Assembly: GCF_043290135.1 (NCBI RefSeq)
Contig: NC_134705.1
Span: 94,629,239-94,693,238 of the forward strand
Source: Rhipicephalus microplus
Lineage: Eukaryota > Arthropoda > Arachnida > Ixodida > Ixodidae
Direction of reading: 5' to 3'
DNA length: 64,000 bases
The number at the start of each line of letters is the position of its first letter. The stretch's first letter is position 1. Positions 25,555 to 36,728 of this stretch are shown piece by piece. The notes below the pieces were generated by a model that worked only from the letters and a program-made list of their open reading frames with translations, had not been told where the DNA came from and ran no database searches. Position numbers and translations under genes: made by a program.

Positions 25555-26230
25555 GACGATTGTCTTTCTTGGGGACCTTCGACGCAAAAAGTTTGGTCTG
25601 TCTCTCTGTACATTTGTCTGTTTGTCCTTCCTTAATGGTACCCTAAATCAGAGCAAACGATACCCCAAACAGCGGACCCCACCCACAGCGTCCACAAATA
25701 TTGCTCATGATTCAGCGTTCGTACTTGTGCGAATTTAAATTCAAAAGCAATTATTGCGCATATCCAAGGTGACATAACAACGCTTCAATATTCTGTATGT
25801 GTGTCTTTTACTACAAAAAGCATACGTAAGTAATTATAAGGACCATAGCGTTTATTACGCTGCGCTGACCATGCCACGCTTGCACGAAAAGACAAGTGAT
25901 TCCAACGCTTCGCTAAGACGACACGGTGGCGGCACCTACATGTCGCCTTGCGTTTTACACCTTATCACTTCTGAGACGGGCGCGCACGCCGCGGGCTTTG
26001 TTTTCGAAGATAACTGCCAGATAGCACTCATGTCTCACGTGGGACGTGACTTGATGCGCTCGTTCGCCTCCGCTGCACGCTCGAGGCACTCTAACGCAGC
26101 ACCCCCAGAATACCATTCACCAATTTTCTTGCACAGAACATCAAATAAACGTTTCGTTCCCTCTCTTCAGACGCAAGATTCGACGACATTTGCAGTGTAA
26201 CATGCAAATACGGGGCCAAATTTTTCTTTC
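25555..26230 (-). repeat. Dispersed repeat family beta, copy 2 (inverted)
   Basis: This is the reverse complement of 12,775-13,461 with scattered substitutions and small indels. The 133-codon open frame over it (25,799-26,200) has no counterpart in the other copy, so the repeat is non-coding. Confidence 0.75.
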
Positions 26231-26389
26231 TTGCATTTTCATTTACGTACATACATCTACGTATACATATACGGTGAATTACGGCTATCACCGACGCCTA
26301 CGACAGCGGCAAAATGCAGCCGAAAGTGTCCATATAATTCCTATTGCAATAAAAACTACATGACTTGTGCTGCAAGCCCACGTGACCTT

Positions 26390-27005
<616 letters not shown>

Positions 27006-28685
27006 AACGTTTGGAAATTCGGAAGTGCGCTAACGCAAGTGCTTTGAAGAGAAGCCAGAGTGCCACTTCTCACTCCTTCCACCAAAACCACTAAAACGTT
27101 TCTCACGTTCCGTTTTGAAGCGCTTCCTGCAAAGTGAGCAGAAGACCAGCTCGAGATCTGTGTTGCGTAATTCTTTCGTATTCTTCATTGAAATGCTCTA
27201 TGTTGATATACAGGAATCTTCAGTTGAAAGCATTTTTTGTGTGACCATCCAACCTCTCATCTTTCTTTCTCTCTCTCGACTAAAGGAAGAGGGAGTGAAA
27301 GGCGCTTTACTCAAACTTTTTAATTGCGGCACTGCGAAGACAGTGCGGAACGCCTAGCTCCTGGGGAATTACGCGGTGGCCCAATGCAGCAGGTGCTTTG
27401 TTATATCATCCTTCCACTTGTTCTCCCAACTGTCATGTAACACTTGGATTTTCTGTTTTCCTGAACTCGTGGTGTTCCAAATACTTCTCAGTTAACATTT
27501 CGTCCGCATCCGCAGCCTTATAAAATGAGCTGCTGCGGCTAATTATAGTTCTCAATGATTTGTTAAGTGTCGTCTTTGCCGTCTCTGTGTCTTTCACCCG
27601 GCTTCGCGCAACTGGAGTACTTCAACGAGATAATTAAACAAAAGGTGAGCACATTCTCGTGAAACAGTTAGTATAGCAAACGTAACTCAACTGCATTAAC
27701 TGAGCTTAGTTAAGTGTGTCTCGTGCCATCGCATTCCGCTGTGTGCACCGCTGGTTCGCAAATCCCGGGTGCTTTTAATAGCCCGGCGAAGAACGAATTC
27801 GCCGAGTTTTTTGTCCGAAACTGGCTGCTTCTGAGCACGGTGCTTCTGCTAAGTTCGCTTTAATCATTGAGGAATTAAGGACAAGATAATGCTCGAGGTA
27901 GCGTAATAGGGTATTTCTAAGCCGGGATTCACGGAGAAATGCCGCACTTGTAATTAAAAAGCGGTGGGTTTTCTTGCATTCTCTTTTATCAGCCAGTTTC
28001 GCTCTGTTCTTCCGAAGTTTTAAGAACAATAAAGAAAAGAAACAAATCTCAGGGCTGGTGTTTCTTGTGCGCTATGAACGACGCACATGTAATATCAGAA
28101 AGCGATTTTATTTTTTAGCCGTCGACGCAAGTGTGGTTACAGTAATTATTAATGCAGGATAGAAGGAGCAACAAAACAAGTTTGCAAAGTATGTAACCTT
28201 TTTTTTTTCATTTTAGACTGGCTTGGTGTCGGGCTAAGTGGGACCGTTGCCCGTATTTTCTTAGACCGGGAATGATCACTTTTTCTTCAGATTTCAGATT
28301 TTTTTATTCATATCGTGGAGAGCTGTTGAATTCAAGGAAGGTATTTTTTCACGTATTCCAGACACCGAGTCCATGCGGGGTGGATGAAATAAAACTCCAG
28401 GTAAAAAAAAATAACAACATATGAGACTCAATAACTACAATTTGAAGCATATAACCTTTAGCAGACAATTGTAAGAGTGAGTGCGTGAAAGTAATAAACA
28501 CAGCGTTTATAGAATGTAGTTTTAGTTGCTAAATGTGGTCTTATTTTTCTAATACAAACAAGAAAGCTCGGTTGGTTTTGCGCCACGAGAATAGAAAGAA
28601 GCCCCGCTACCAAGTACAGCAGGTGCGATCTTTAAATGAAGATGAAGACTTCAAAAAAAAAAAAGAGAGAGAGTGATAGAATAGA
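27006..28685. other. AT-rich unassigned DNA
   Basis: No gene, tandem array or mobile element is supported. Short open frames overlap on both strands. Confidence 0.4.
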
Positions 28686-28740
28686 TTTGATTGATATGTG
28701 GGGTTTAACGTCCCAAAACCACCATATGAGTATGAGAGAC
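28686..28740 (-). mobile_element. Ruka micro-copy, 55 bp, extremely 5'-truncated
   Basis: Only the last 55 bp of Ruka are present (tail and GTGGGGTTTAACGTCCC block on the plus strand). They are bracketed by a perfect 10-bp duplication, GATAGAATAG, at 28,675-28,684 and 28,741-28,750. The duplication shows that this tiny piece was inserted by target-primed reverse transcription and was not left by decay of a longer copy. Confidence 0.9.
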
Positions 28741-29310
28741 GATAGAATAGAGAAAATTAAATGAGAAAAGCAGAGAGAACTAAAGGAAGTAAAGGCATAA
28801 AGCTATAAAAATGCAGAGAAAGAATGGACAGAAAGACGAAGGGAGATGAGAAACCGGAGTGATAAAGTGAGGTAAACAGAAAACAAAGATTTGAAAGAAA
28901 AGGACATAAAATCAGTGCTGAAAATAAATTGAAATAGAAACAAAGAAGGAAACGTATACAAAGAAGACATACAACAAGTGCAAAGAAATAGAAAGAAACG
29001 CAACATCGGACGAGACAAAATAAGATAAACAAAAACACCTTGCTGAGATCTTCCTTGAAACTTGGCTCGACTAATAAGAAGCTGCCTCAAATTTTTCGTC
29101 ATTATCGATGTGCGCCAGGCACACCTTTCAGGAATCGATGCTATTCGGAGTTTTTTCCGTCGATAATTACAGCAACGTACGCGCAGTTTCGTAGAGCCTG
29201 TGAAGATATTTGAAAAGAAAGCGGGAAAAAAGGGGTGGATTAGGAGTGTGCGGACGATGTTGTGGAAGGAAGGAGATGCGTGTCGAAAGGACATGCTTCG
29301 ACTGTACTAA
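28741..29310. other. A-rich unassigned DNA
   Basis: The plus strand at 28,741-29,040 is about half adenine with AAAGA-type motifs. The phenylalanine- and leucine-rich frames on the minus strand reflect this composition. No gene is supported. Confidence 0.4.
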
Positions 29311-30030
29311 TTAGGAACCCGTGTTCAGCGACGGCGCGTCTGTACCTCGTTTTCGACCGTCAGTACAACACACTTCGGGCGGGGAGCAAGGCAGGACCTC
29401 GCATTGTCCTGGAGGTGATGCCTTCGGCCTTCGTCTCGAGCCCCAGCGACGATTATATTCTCGCCCGTGTACAAGCACCACCACCCCAACCCCCGTAACC
29501 TCGCCCTCAACGCTATCTACGGTTATCTTGTCGAGCGTCGCCTTCTCCTTGACAATACTCCGCTTGCTTCCCCACATCGCATCTGTAAAGGGGACCCCTC
29601 TCGCCCCCTTCTACCTCATTCTCTCTTCCCTAAGAACAGAAGCCGCGCCGAGGTACGTCCCACCACACGGAGCTGATGATAAGATACATGGGAGCGACGT
29701 GGTTCGGGAAGGCGGGTTTGAATTGGCAGCAGCTCTGTGGCCAGGAAGGAGGTTGATTGGATGCCTTAGGTGCACCAGTGACGACATCAAGGATGCCCAG
29801 CGCTAGACGGAAAGGAGTGGTAGAGGAGGGCGAGCAGCTGTTTTTGAGCCCGTCGTTAGCGACTCGTTTCACCTGGAGCACGGAGGAAAGAACTAAGGCA
29901 CCGCTCGGTCGGCTCTTCGTTCGAGCTGTGCAGCGCTCGCAAGATATTCTCGTTAGCGCTTCTGCCGCATCCTCTGCCTCCGTCACCGCCGCAGGAAGGC
30001 GTCGTCACAAATTGTTCTCCTTGTGAGACA
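29311..30030. other. GC-rich segment with overlapping open frames, unassigned
   Basis: GC content rises abruptly, and open frames of 161 codons (plus, 29,321-29,806) and 118 codons (minus, 29,630-29,986, with an ATG) overlap. The minus-strand frame has a more protein-like composition and could be a host exon or a relic of a mobile element. I recognise no domain in either. Strand and function remain open. Confidence 0.25.
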
Positions 30031-31499
30031 AGCTCAAAGTGAGCCCCGTTATTCGGCTCTACTACCTAGCGCTCGTTCAGCGGAAGCCTCCGCTATAGTT
30101 ACTAATGCGTAATTACATAGTAACTGTAGTGATATGTGTAAGTGCTTACAGTAATTGACTCTCTGGGGAGAATTTTCAGTCGGCTTTGTCACTCGAATAT
30201 AAAATTATACTACAGAGCATCCTTTCCCTAGGAATGGCAGCAGTCGCTATAAGTGTTCTTCAAGAGGAAAACTTACTTTATGGGGTGGGTGTAAGTTTTT
30301 GAAAACGTCGATTTTTGTTGTCGAGAATTTTGTTATCTAAAAATTAGTATCAGGCGTTACCGACCATACAGAGCTTACGCATTCAAAATTCTAGACGACG
30401 GGCCAGGACGCACATTACGGCTAAGACTCAGCACCTAAACTTTGCATTACCGATACTATTTGATTAATTTGTGATGTAAAAGCATAGCCATTAACCTGAC
30501 AGCGTTACTTTCTTTCTGAAGCGTAAACCGGCCATAATGATGGCGCAAAACTTTCTTCCATTATTTTCTTTTTTTAAATGGGAGTCTGCAACAACTAAAA
30601 TACAGTTTGCTTTCAGTACACTATTCCATGCAGCTCGATTCACGTCTCCTGAAAGACAAAATACAAAATTGAAGACAGTTTGGCACCTCAATATACTATA
30701 CTTCATACGCAATATTTTTATTAGCCGCACCTTTGCTATACCTTATCTATTCCCAATACCCTTTTCATCCTTTGACGACCGTCCCGCCATAAATGCCCCC
30801 AAAACTCATCCTTTCTTACTCGGCCTCGCTTCAACGTTTCCGCAATTTAACGACGTCAATTTCTTCAGCACATTTTACAGCGCCCTTACAAAGCTCCGAT
30901 AAGATAATGACCAACTCCCGTACGTAGTCCTTTTTTTCAAAACCCACTTCAGTTTTCAATATCGCGAAGAAAAAACTAATACTAGTGGCAGGTCATTACC
31001 ATTGTCCGTTTCCGTCGTGGCAAAAATGTAGTGGACAGTGGAGCGCTCTCGGTGTGGTGGCGGATTGCGGGCCAGCTACACGGTAGCATGATGAGGAGGT
31101 CCGATGGGAAACCAGTTAGGTGGTGGGCGACAGTGAATCGATTTCAACTCGACTCGAAGCCGATATCGAGGCACCGCGTTTATGAGCATAAAAGGAAATC
31201 CACCTTCGACCTCCACGACCGCTGGACGGAAGGCGTAGGTGGTTACTCAGTTGCATCGAGAAGAAAAAAAAAACGATTTAGACTAGAAGCCCGTCTTCGA
31301 GTGCGGCAATCTACATACTAGGTATGTGGCGAAATAATGGTTCTTTATGTTCGAAAGAGAATGTATCTGATTGATCATTGTTTTCTTCTTTTGGTATCGG
31401 TTCAGTATAATGGAGACCTCAAGACACGGAGCAGCCTCTTTGCAGGCTGTGAGTTCTGCTAGCGTTTTTTTAAAACAAAGGTATACTAGTCTACGCTCG
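30031..31499. other. AT-rich unassigned DNA
   Basis: A 121-codon frame at 30,537-30,902 and a 96-codon frame at 31,031-31,321 have no recognisable motif. No repeat could be assigned. Confidence 0.4.
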
Positions 31500-31660
31500 A
31501 CGTCGTTCTCGTCGTCGTCGTAGTAGTAGCACTAGTAGTAGTCGTATTAGTGGTGGTGGTGGTGGTGGTATTAGTAGAAGTAGAAGTTGTAGAAGAAAAA
31601 AAAGTAGCCGTGGTAGCAGCACTAGAAGTCGTAGTAGTAATAGAAGTTAGTGCTGCTGCC
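31500..31660. repeat. Degenerate GTC/GTA/GGT trinucleotide tract
   Basis: Triplets of the forms GTC, GTA, GGT and GAA follow each other in phase for about 160 bp, including a seven-unit GGT run. Confidence 0.85.
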
Positions 31661-31819
31661 GCATCTGCTGTTTATGTGAGTTCAATTTATTGAAAAATAG
31701 TGATATGATTGCTAGAAGTGCTACGTTAGAGAAATATTTTCCAGTTTATGATGCACACAACCTGAAGTGTCGTACACATGCAAATGTAAAATCAAATACG
31801 GAAATAAATTGTTAAATTT

Positions 31820-32148
31820 TTCAACTGCCTACACTTCTAACCCGACTAATAAGGAAACATAACACTGACATATCTAGCATATCACTAAACCAATAGTAAT
31901 TAGTGTTTATATGATAATGTGTCCTGGCGACCACCTTTTTTATCCCTACATTGTAATCTTTCATTGTTCCTTTTTTATGCACATTAAGAAACACTTTTAT
32001 TTTGGTTTTCCTTAGCAGCACGTCTTCTGTGCTATCCTGTGTACTGGGGGGTCAGGGCTACTCAAGCTGTTCTCACAGCTTTTACCTGCCTTCCTTCGAA
32101 CATCTTCATGTCGCGGAATAAATTTCAATTTCAATTTGAATTTCAAAG
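31820..32148 (+). mobile_element. Probable 3' end of a non-LTR retrotransposon
   Basis: A TTTTAT-rich 3'-UTR-like stretch leads to AATAAATTTCAATTTCAATT and further TTTCAA units, the kind of simple repeat tail that closes many arthropod LINEs. No ORF2 remains upstream. The call rests on tail structure only. Confidence 0.4.
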
Positions 32149-33200
32149 TTGCAGTAGGCATCACGCAGGTCACGCTAACAGATGGTGGTCCTAACGAATA
32201 AATAAATCAAACAAAATCAAGACGTGAGCAATAAAATAAATAATGATTATACTTAAAGTGGTCTTGATGATAACAATGATAATACTGATGACGAGACACG
32301 GTAAAGCTTGGCCGATACATTAGGCCAAATCGCAATGCCTGGTGAGAGGGGCGATAGCCTCGCTGTTGGACCATTATCATGGCGCAGACGTGGCTAGAAT
32401 TTTTTGTGGATTTGTGATGGTGGCGTGCCAACGTTGGTGGCATGCGTAAACCCATTACAGCATTGTCCTTTTCAGAAGAGAATTATTGAAACAGAGATAC
32501 CACATGCAGCAGAAAAAATAAACCTGATATACATGTGCTAGTTAATGAGCAAAGCAAAACAGGGGGTTATGCGTGTTTGTAATATTTTTATTCAAGTGTA
32601 AGCAGTTAGCGAGCTAACCTAACAGCTAGTAAATGCTTTGCGCGCTCGACCGTAGACCAGTCAGTTCGGGCTGTGCATATAGGATGCTTACTTAACATTC
32701 ACTTGAGCAAAAGCACGCAGTTTAAAACTTTAGGCAACACATATGAAGCAGACGCTTCTTTTCTGCAAGACGTTTTCAAAGTGCATGTTCTGGAAGGCTT
32801 ATCGATAAGTGGGTGAACAGGAAAGATATGTAAAACGAGTGGTTTCAAGATGCATATGCGCAGCAAGCCAAGTCCAGCCAACCATTTGCGATAGAATGTT
32901 CGCGACTACTGACAGAAAAGAGCGAATTGAAATGTCTTATTCTTCAGAGCACCAGAATAAACACCTGAGCATGAAGATGCTGCAAGAAAAAAAGCAATAT
33001 TGCATCCTTCCCCACGATACATAGGTGCATAATTTGAAAGGAGTCTTCACTGGAGCGTACTGTATACAAGTGCGCCCAAGGACCGACGTTCGAATATTGT
33101 CGCAACATGACGTATGCTAAAGGTTTTTTGTATTGAATTAAAGAGGTTGTATTTAGTAGTCCGCCTGCGCGTTCTCTATTGCTATTTTTAAAACACATAA
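32149..33200. other. AT-rich unassigned DNA
   Basis: No gene or mobile element is supported. The longest open frame is 82 codons and has no motif. Confidence 0.4.
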
Positions 33201-33464
33201 TTGATTGATTGACTGATTGATTGATTGATTGATATCTGGGGTTTAACGTCCCAAAACCATCATATGATTATGAGAGACGCCGTAGCGAAAGGCTCCGGAA
33301 ATTTCGACCACCTGTAGTTCTTCAACATGCACCCAAATCTGAGCACACGGGCCTACAACCTTTCCACCTCCATCGGAAATTGCAGCCGCCGCAGCCGGGA
33401 TTTGATCCCGTGACCTGCGGGCTAGCAGTCTAGTGCCTTAGCCACTAGACCAACGTGGCGGGGC
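33201..33464 (-). mobile_element. Ruka-like tRNA-derived SINE, full length
   Basis: This minus-strand copy has a long ATTG tail at its left end and a tRNA-like head at its right. The duplication AAACACATAATTG flanks it (33,191-33,203, overlapping the tail, and 33,465-33,477). Confidence 0.92.
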
Positions 33465-33477
33465 AAACACATAATTG

Positions 33478-35349
33478 TCTCTTTGGAATATGAATAAAAT
33501 GAAATAGAACTGATCAAATTCCCTGAACGTGCTGTAACTAAGAATAAATTTGTTTTGAAAGCGTAGATGGAGAATTTAAAATTGAAGTTCTGGCTCTCTA
33601 ACGTTAGAATCTTGCCATTGCATTATGAAGAATAAACAGGAAGTGCCATTACATACTAATGCAGCAACACAGTACCCCACGCTCCTAGGTCAAGGCGCAA
33701 CATCATTTTATTTCGCAAAGAAGGTTACAAAATAAACAATGATTAACTTATGTCCGCATCTCTACAGACAGTTACTAACAACGTAGAAAAAGTCCAAATA
33801 TGTGTATAAGAAATAACTAGAAATAGGAAAAAAAATTCGGCCATCCGTAAAAACACCGCAAGAGGGAGACCCGGAAGTGCCGATAAGGAATGGCTGAGGC
33901 TTATCCTTTTCCACGAATCGCCAATCCTTCTAGGCTTCGATCCGTTTTCCTCCACCTAAGTTTTGCATCTTTTTTTATCTGCTTCTCTGTCGAAGTCGGC
34001 AAACATGGCGAAAGATCCACAGCTGGACGTCAAAGACCCGTTAACGAGCCAAGGCCTTTATTTCTGGCATATGTTTTTTTTTCTTTTTTCGTTTCTGGTC
34101 AGTAAGCGCCAGATACCGAGTCAGCCGTGGCTTTGCAAAGATAAACTGGGAGGCAAGAATGATGGACGCACTGCAGAATCTAGCCCACATAGAGTCGAGG
34201 GGAGGGCAAACAGGAAGAACTGTGTGGGAATATGGCGCTGCGACATTGTGCAGCGTAAGGCATACACTCTTTGCAATATCTCTCAGCGATATAACGAGTC
34301 CAATAACGACACCGAAAGATTAGAAAAAATTGCAAGTCAGTGGTGCAGAAGGAAGTGTAAAGGAACAGCGGTACAATAGCACTGAGTCCAGATACCAAGA
34401 ATAGGTTTGACAGAGTTATAAAAGGGTGTATGGAAGCCGTCACGAGGAAGAACAAGCGATGGTAGGGAAGAAAAGGAAGACTCGGATAGGAAGCCGATGG
34501 AGTGGTTAGACGCACTGATGCGAAATACATAAACAGCAAAAAAATCATGCATGCTAAAGAAAACAAAAAAAACAGCAACATGCTTACAGAGGAACTGGAG
34601 ACATGGTGCGTAGGGTAGATTGGGCAGGGCGTTTACGGGAAGGAAGAAAACACGCGGGAAGAATACGGGCCAGGGCGAGTGCTGTAAGCAAGAAATACGA
34701 CGGGCTCCAGATAATTGAACCCACTATATCCTCGCTTCTTTCTGGTGTTTTTACTGGTGTTCCTTTTTTACGTATACGTCTTGACCAGCCGTGGCGCCGG
34801 CACGCTGGTCATGACCCAGACGGCAGAAGCGTGGCGGTCCACACACGCTGGAGGCTTGATGTATCAGACGGGATGTCTTCGTGGCTGGTCAGCCGTATAC
34901 ATACGCGCGGCCTACGGGAGCAATTGATTCCGTATCATGATATTCTCTGTTCGGTGTACGCGAGACTAGCTTTCCAGAACCAGGAAAGCGAGTCAGTGAA
35001 TGCGAATTACGTGCGCTCTAAGTAGGTTAGCATAAACCTTAGTGGGGGCGTTAAGAGGTTGTTCAGATTTAAAACTCGTGTAAAAGGCTATTTCAGATAA
35101 AGTGCTAATTGATCAAGGGTTAGCATAGCAGTTCAAAATGCTGCACGCGACTCATATATTGTGGCGAACCGAAGTGATATTCATACGCAATAGCTCGAGC
35201 GGTTGGTTTTCAATTCAGGCGAATTATTGGCATCTTCTGTCGCATTTATGGAACCTTCTTGAAGATAGTCTTTTCCTTAAAATCTTCCGTCCACATTATG
35301 TCATGGAGTGTGGTAATAGATACAAGTGCAAAGTTGAAGGCTCTTTTTG
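33478..35349. other. Unassigned DNA with minor open frames
   Basis: Frames of 138 codons (33,963-34,379, plus), 133 codons (34,180-34,581, minus) and 140 codons (34,603-35,025, plus) overlap. At 34,715-34,927 a shorter frame begins with a hydrophobic stretch resembling a membrane segment, but it starts at TTG right after a stop, so no gene is supported. Confidence 0.3.
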
Positions 35350-35480
35350 TTTCTTAGATACCACATTATTAAGAAGCAGCAGACAATGATGCTAAGATGA
35401 AACAAGGATGAAATGATAACTTGCTGTCTGCAGGAACTGCACTTGTGACATTCGAGTTACGTGGCCGATGCTTTACAGTT
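35350..35480 (-). mobile_element. Decayed tRNA-derived repeat (same family as the 19-kb array)
   Basis: On the minus strand the segment retains GCATCGGCCACGTAACTCGAA and CAGTTCCTGCAGACAGCAAG, which align with the tRNA-like head and downstream block of the 19-kb units. An AGACAATGATGC block lies at the other end. It is strongly diverged. Confidence 0.5.
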
Positions 35481-35764
35481 ATAATGACGGTTATCTCTCC
35501 GCCCACTTGACATATCGTATACACGTGCATTTAAAGTTGGGATCACCAGTCAGCGCCCCCAGTAGCCGTTACGGCGAGTGTAGGACACTTTTTGTTGCCT
35601 GTTGGCATGCAATAACACGTGCATGGTTTTATTTAGAGATGACAGTTGACAACGAATTCCTCTCGTATTTCCGGGAAGCATCAATCGTGCGTGAACGAGA
35701 CCCATGCTATGATATAGAAAGTGTAAATAGAAGGGCTCGTTTTGATTGTTACACGCACGATTAT

Positions 35765-35890
35765 TGAGAGCTGACAGACAATGATGCCAAGTATTGGGGA
35801 TGTTATTAGAAGTAACTGTAATGTAAGTTTGAAGAAAAATGGATGAAAAGATAACTTGCTGTCAGCAGAAAGCAACTGATTCCTGCTGGT
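35765..35890 (-). mobile_element. Decayed tRNA-derived repeat, truncated
   Basis: The blocks GACAGACAATGATGCCAAG and ATGGATGAAAAGATAACTTG repeat those at about 35,380-35,430. The copy ends before the tRNA-like head, so the two fragments form a partial direct repeat about 400 bp apart. Confidence 0.5.
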
Positions 35891-36423
35891 GGTCTGTAAA
35901 AACTTTTAAAAACTTTTTTTCTGATAGGCAGACCTAATCTTTCAAAAATAATAAGAAACGTACGGCATGCTTTAGAGATATCTAATGAGGTCGGAAATAC
36001 CAAAGCGGGTTGCCTATGTATAAACTCTTAAGCAATGTGACCTACCAGAACGTGCCAATATCGCACCGATGTAAGACACAGATCACTGTTTCTTTTTTGA
36101 TTTACAGAGACTTGTGGGCTTACCGACCATCTGTTACGGTAGCACAGATCTGGTAATACGTATTCGTCAACGGTGACCTTTCTCTTGCTTTTTTTGTCGC
36201 TTGCGTTCTTACCTTTACCTCTTTCCCAGTGCAGGGTAGTCAGCCAGGTTCTTATCAGTCTATCAGCTTTTCTTTTTCCTTCTCGTATACCCTTGGCTTT
36301 GTGCCTTTCCTTAGCCCTTCCACGAAGAAGAATAGGAAACCGGATATTATTGGGATAGCAAATATATCCGGCTGGATCTTGTCGCCGTTGTCAGCGTCAC
36401 CGTCACTCACCACGTTTCTATAT
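35891..36423. other. Unassigned DNA left of the LTR element
   Basis: Pyrimidine-rich DNA with no gene. Its last part may be the left arm of a repeat interrupted by the LTR element, because A/T-rich sequence continues directly at 42,066. Confidence 0.3.
36420..36423. repeat. Target-site duplication ATAT, left copy
   Basis: ATAT directly precedes the left LTR and is repeated at 42,066-42,069 directly after the right LTR. Four base pairs is a usual length for Ty3/Gypsy elements. Confidence 0.7.
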
Positions 36424-36704
36424 TGCCACGAGGAATTGTTAAGGCGCAGTACAACGCAGACGTTGTTAAAAGAGGAACGCTGACGGCATCGCTACGACTC
36501 ATGAAGCCCGCCGGAAGGCACGAGCCGGCCCAGCCTGTGCACGAGCTGCTACCGAGCAGCGGAAAAGAAGAGAAGAAGAGGACGACGAGCGTTCGCTGCT
36601 TTCTCCCAGCTACTGTGTAGTTCTTTTGGCTTTGGGCACAAGTTCGCCCTTATTAAACCTTGTAAATAGGACGTCCCGGTTGTGAGGTTGTTATATCCGT
36701 TACA
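36424..36704 (+). repeat. 5' long terminal repeat
   Basis: This 281-bp repeat starts TGCCACGAGG and ends ATCCGTTACA. It looks identical to the right LTR at 41,785-42,065 when the two are read side by side. It should hold the promoter and the polyadenylation region. An ATTAAA variant poly(A) signal is visible at 36,652-36,657. No clear TATA box was found. Confidence 0.96.
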
Positions 36705-36709
36705 TTTTC

Positions 36710-36727
36710 TGGTGGAGGTGCTGGGTA
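36710..36727 (+). other. Primer binding site
   Basis: TGGTGGAGGTGCTGGGTA begins with TGG, the complement of the tRNA CCA end, five bases after the 5' LTR. It has the layout of a PBS (TGG, discriminator, seven acceptor bases, then T-stem bases). The implied primer tRNA would have an acceptor 5' strand GGAGGTG; I could not assign it to an amino acid. Confidence 0.7.
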
Positions 36728-36728
36728 C

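Noticed and set aside
25799..26200. 133-codon frame as a host gene
   Set aside because: It lies inside the inverted beta repeat, and the other beta copy does not keep the frame.
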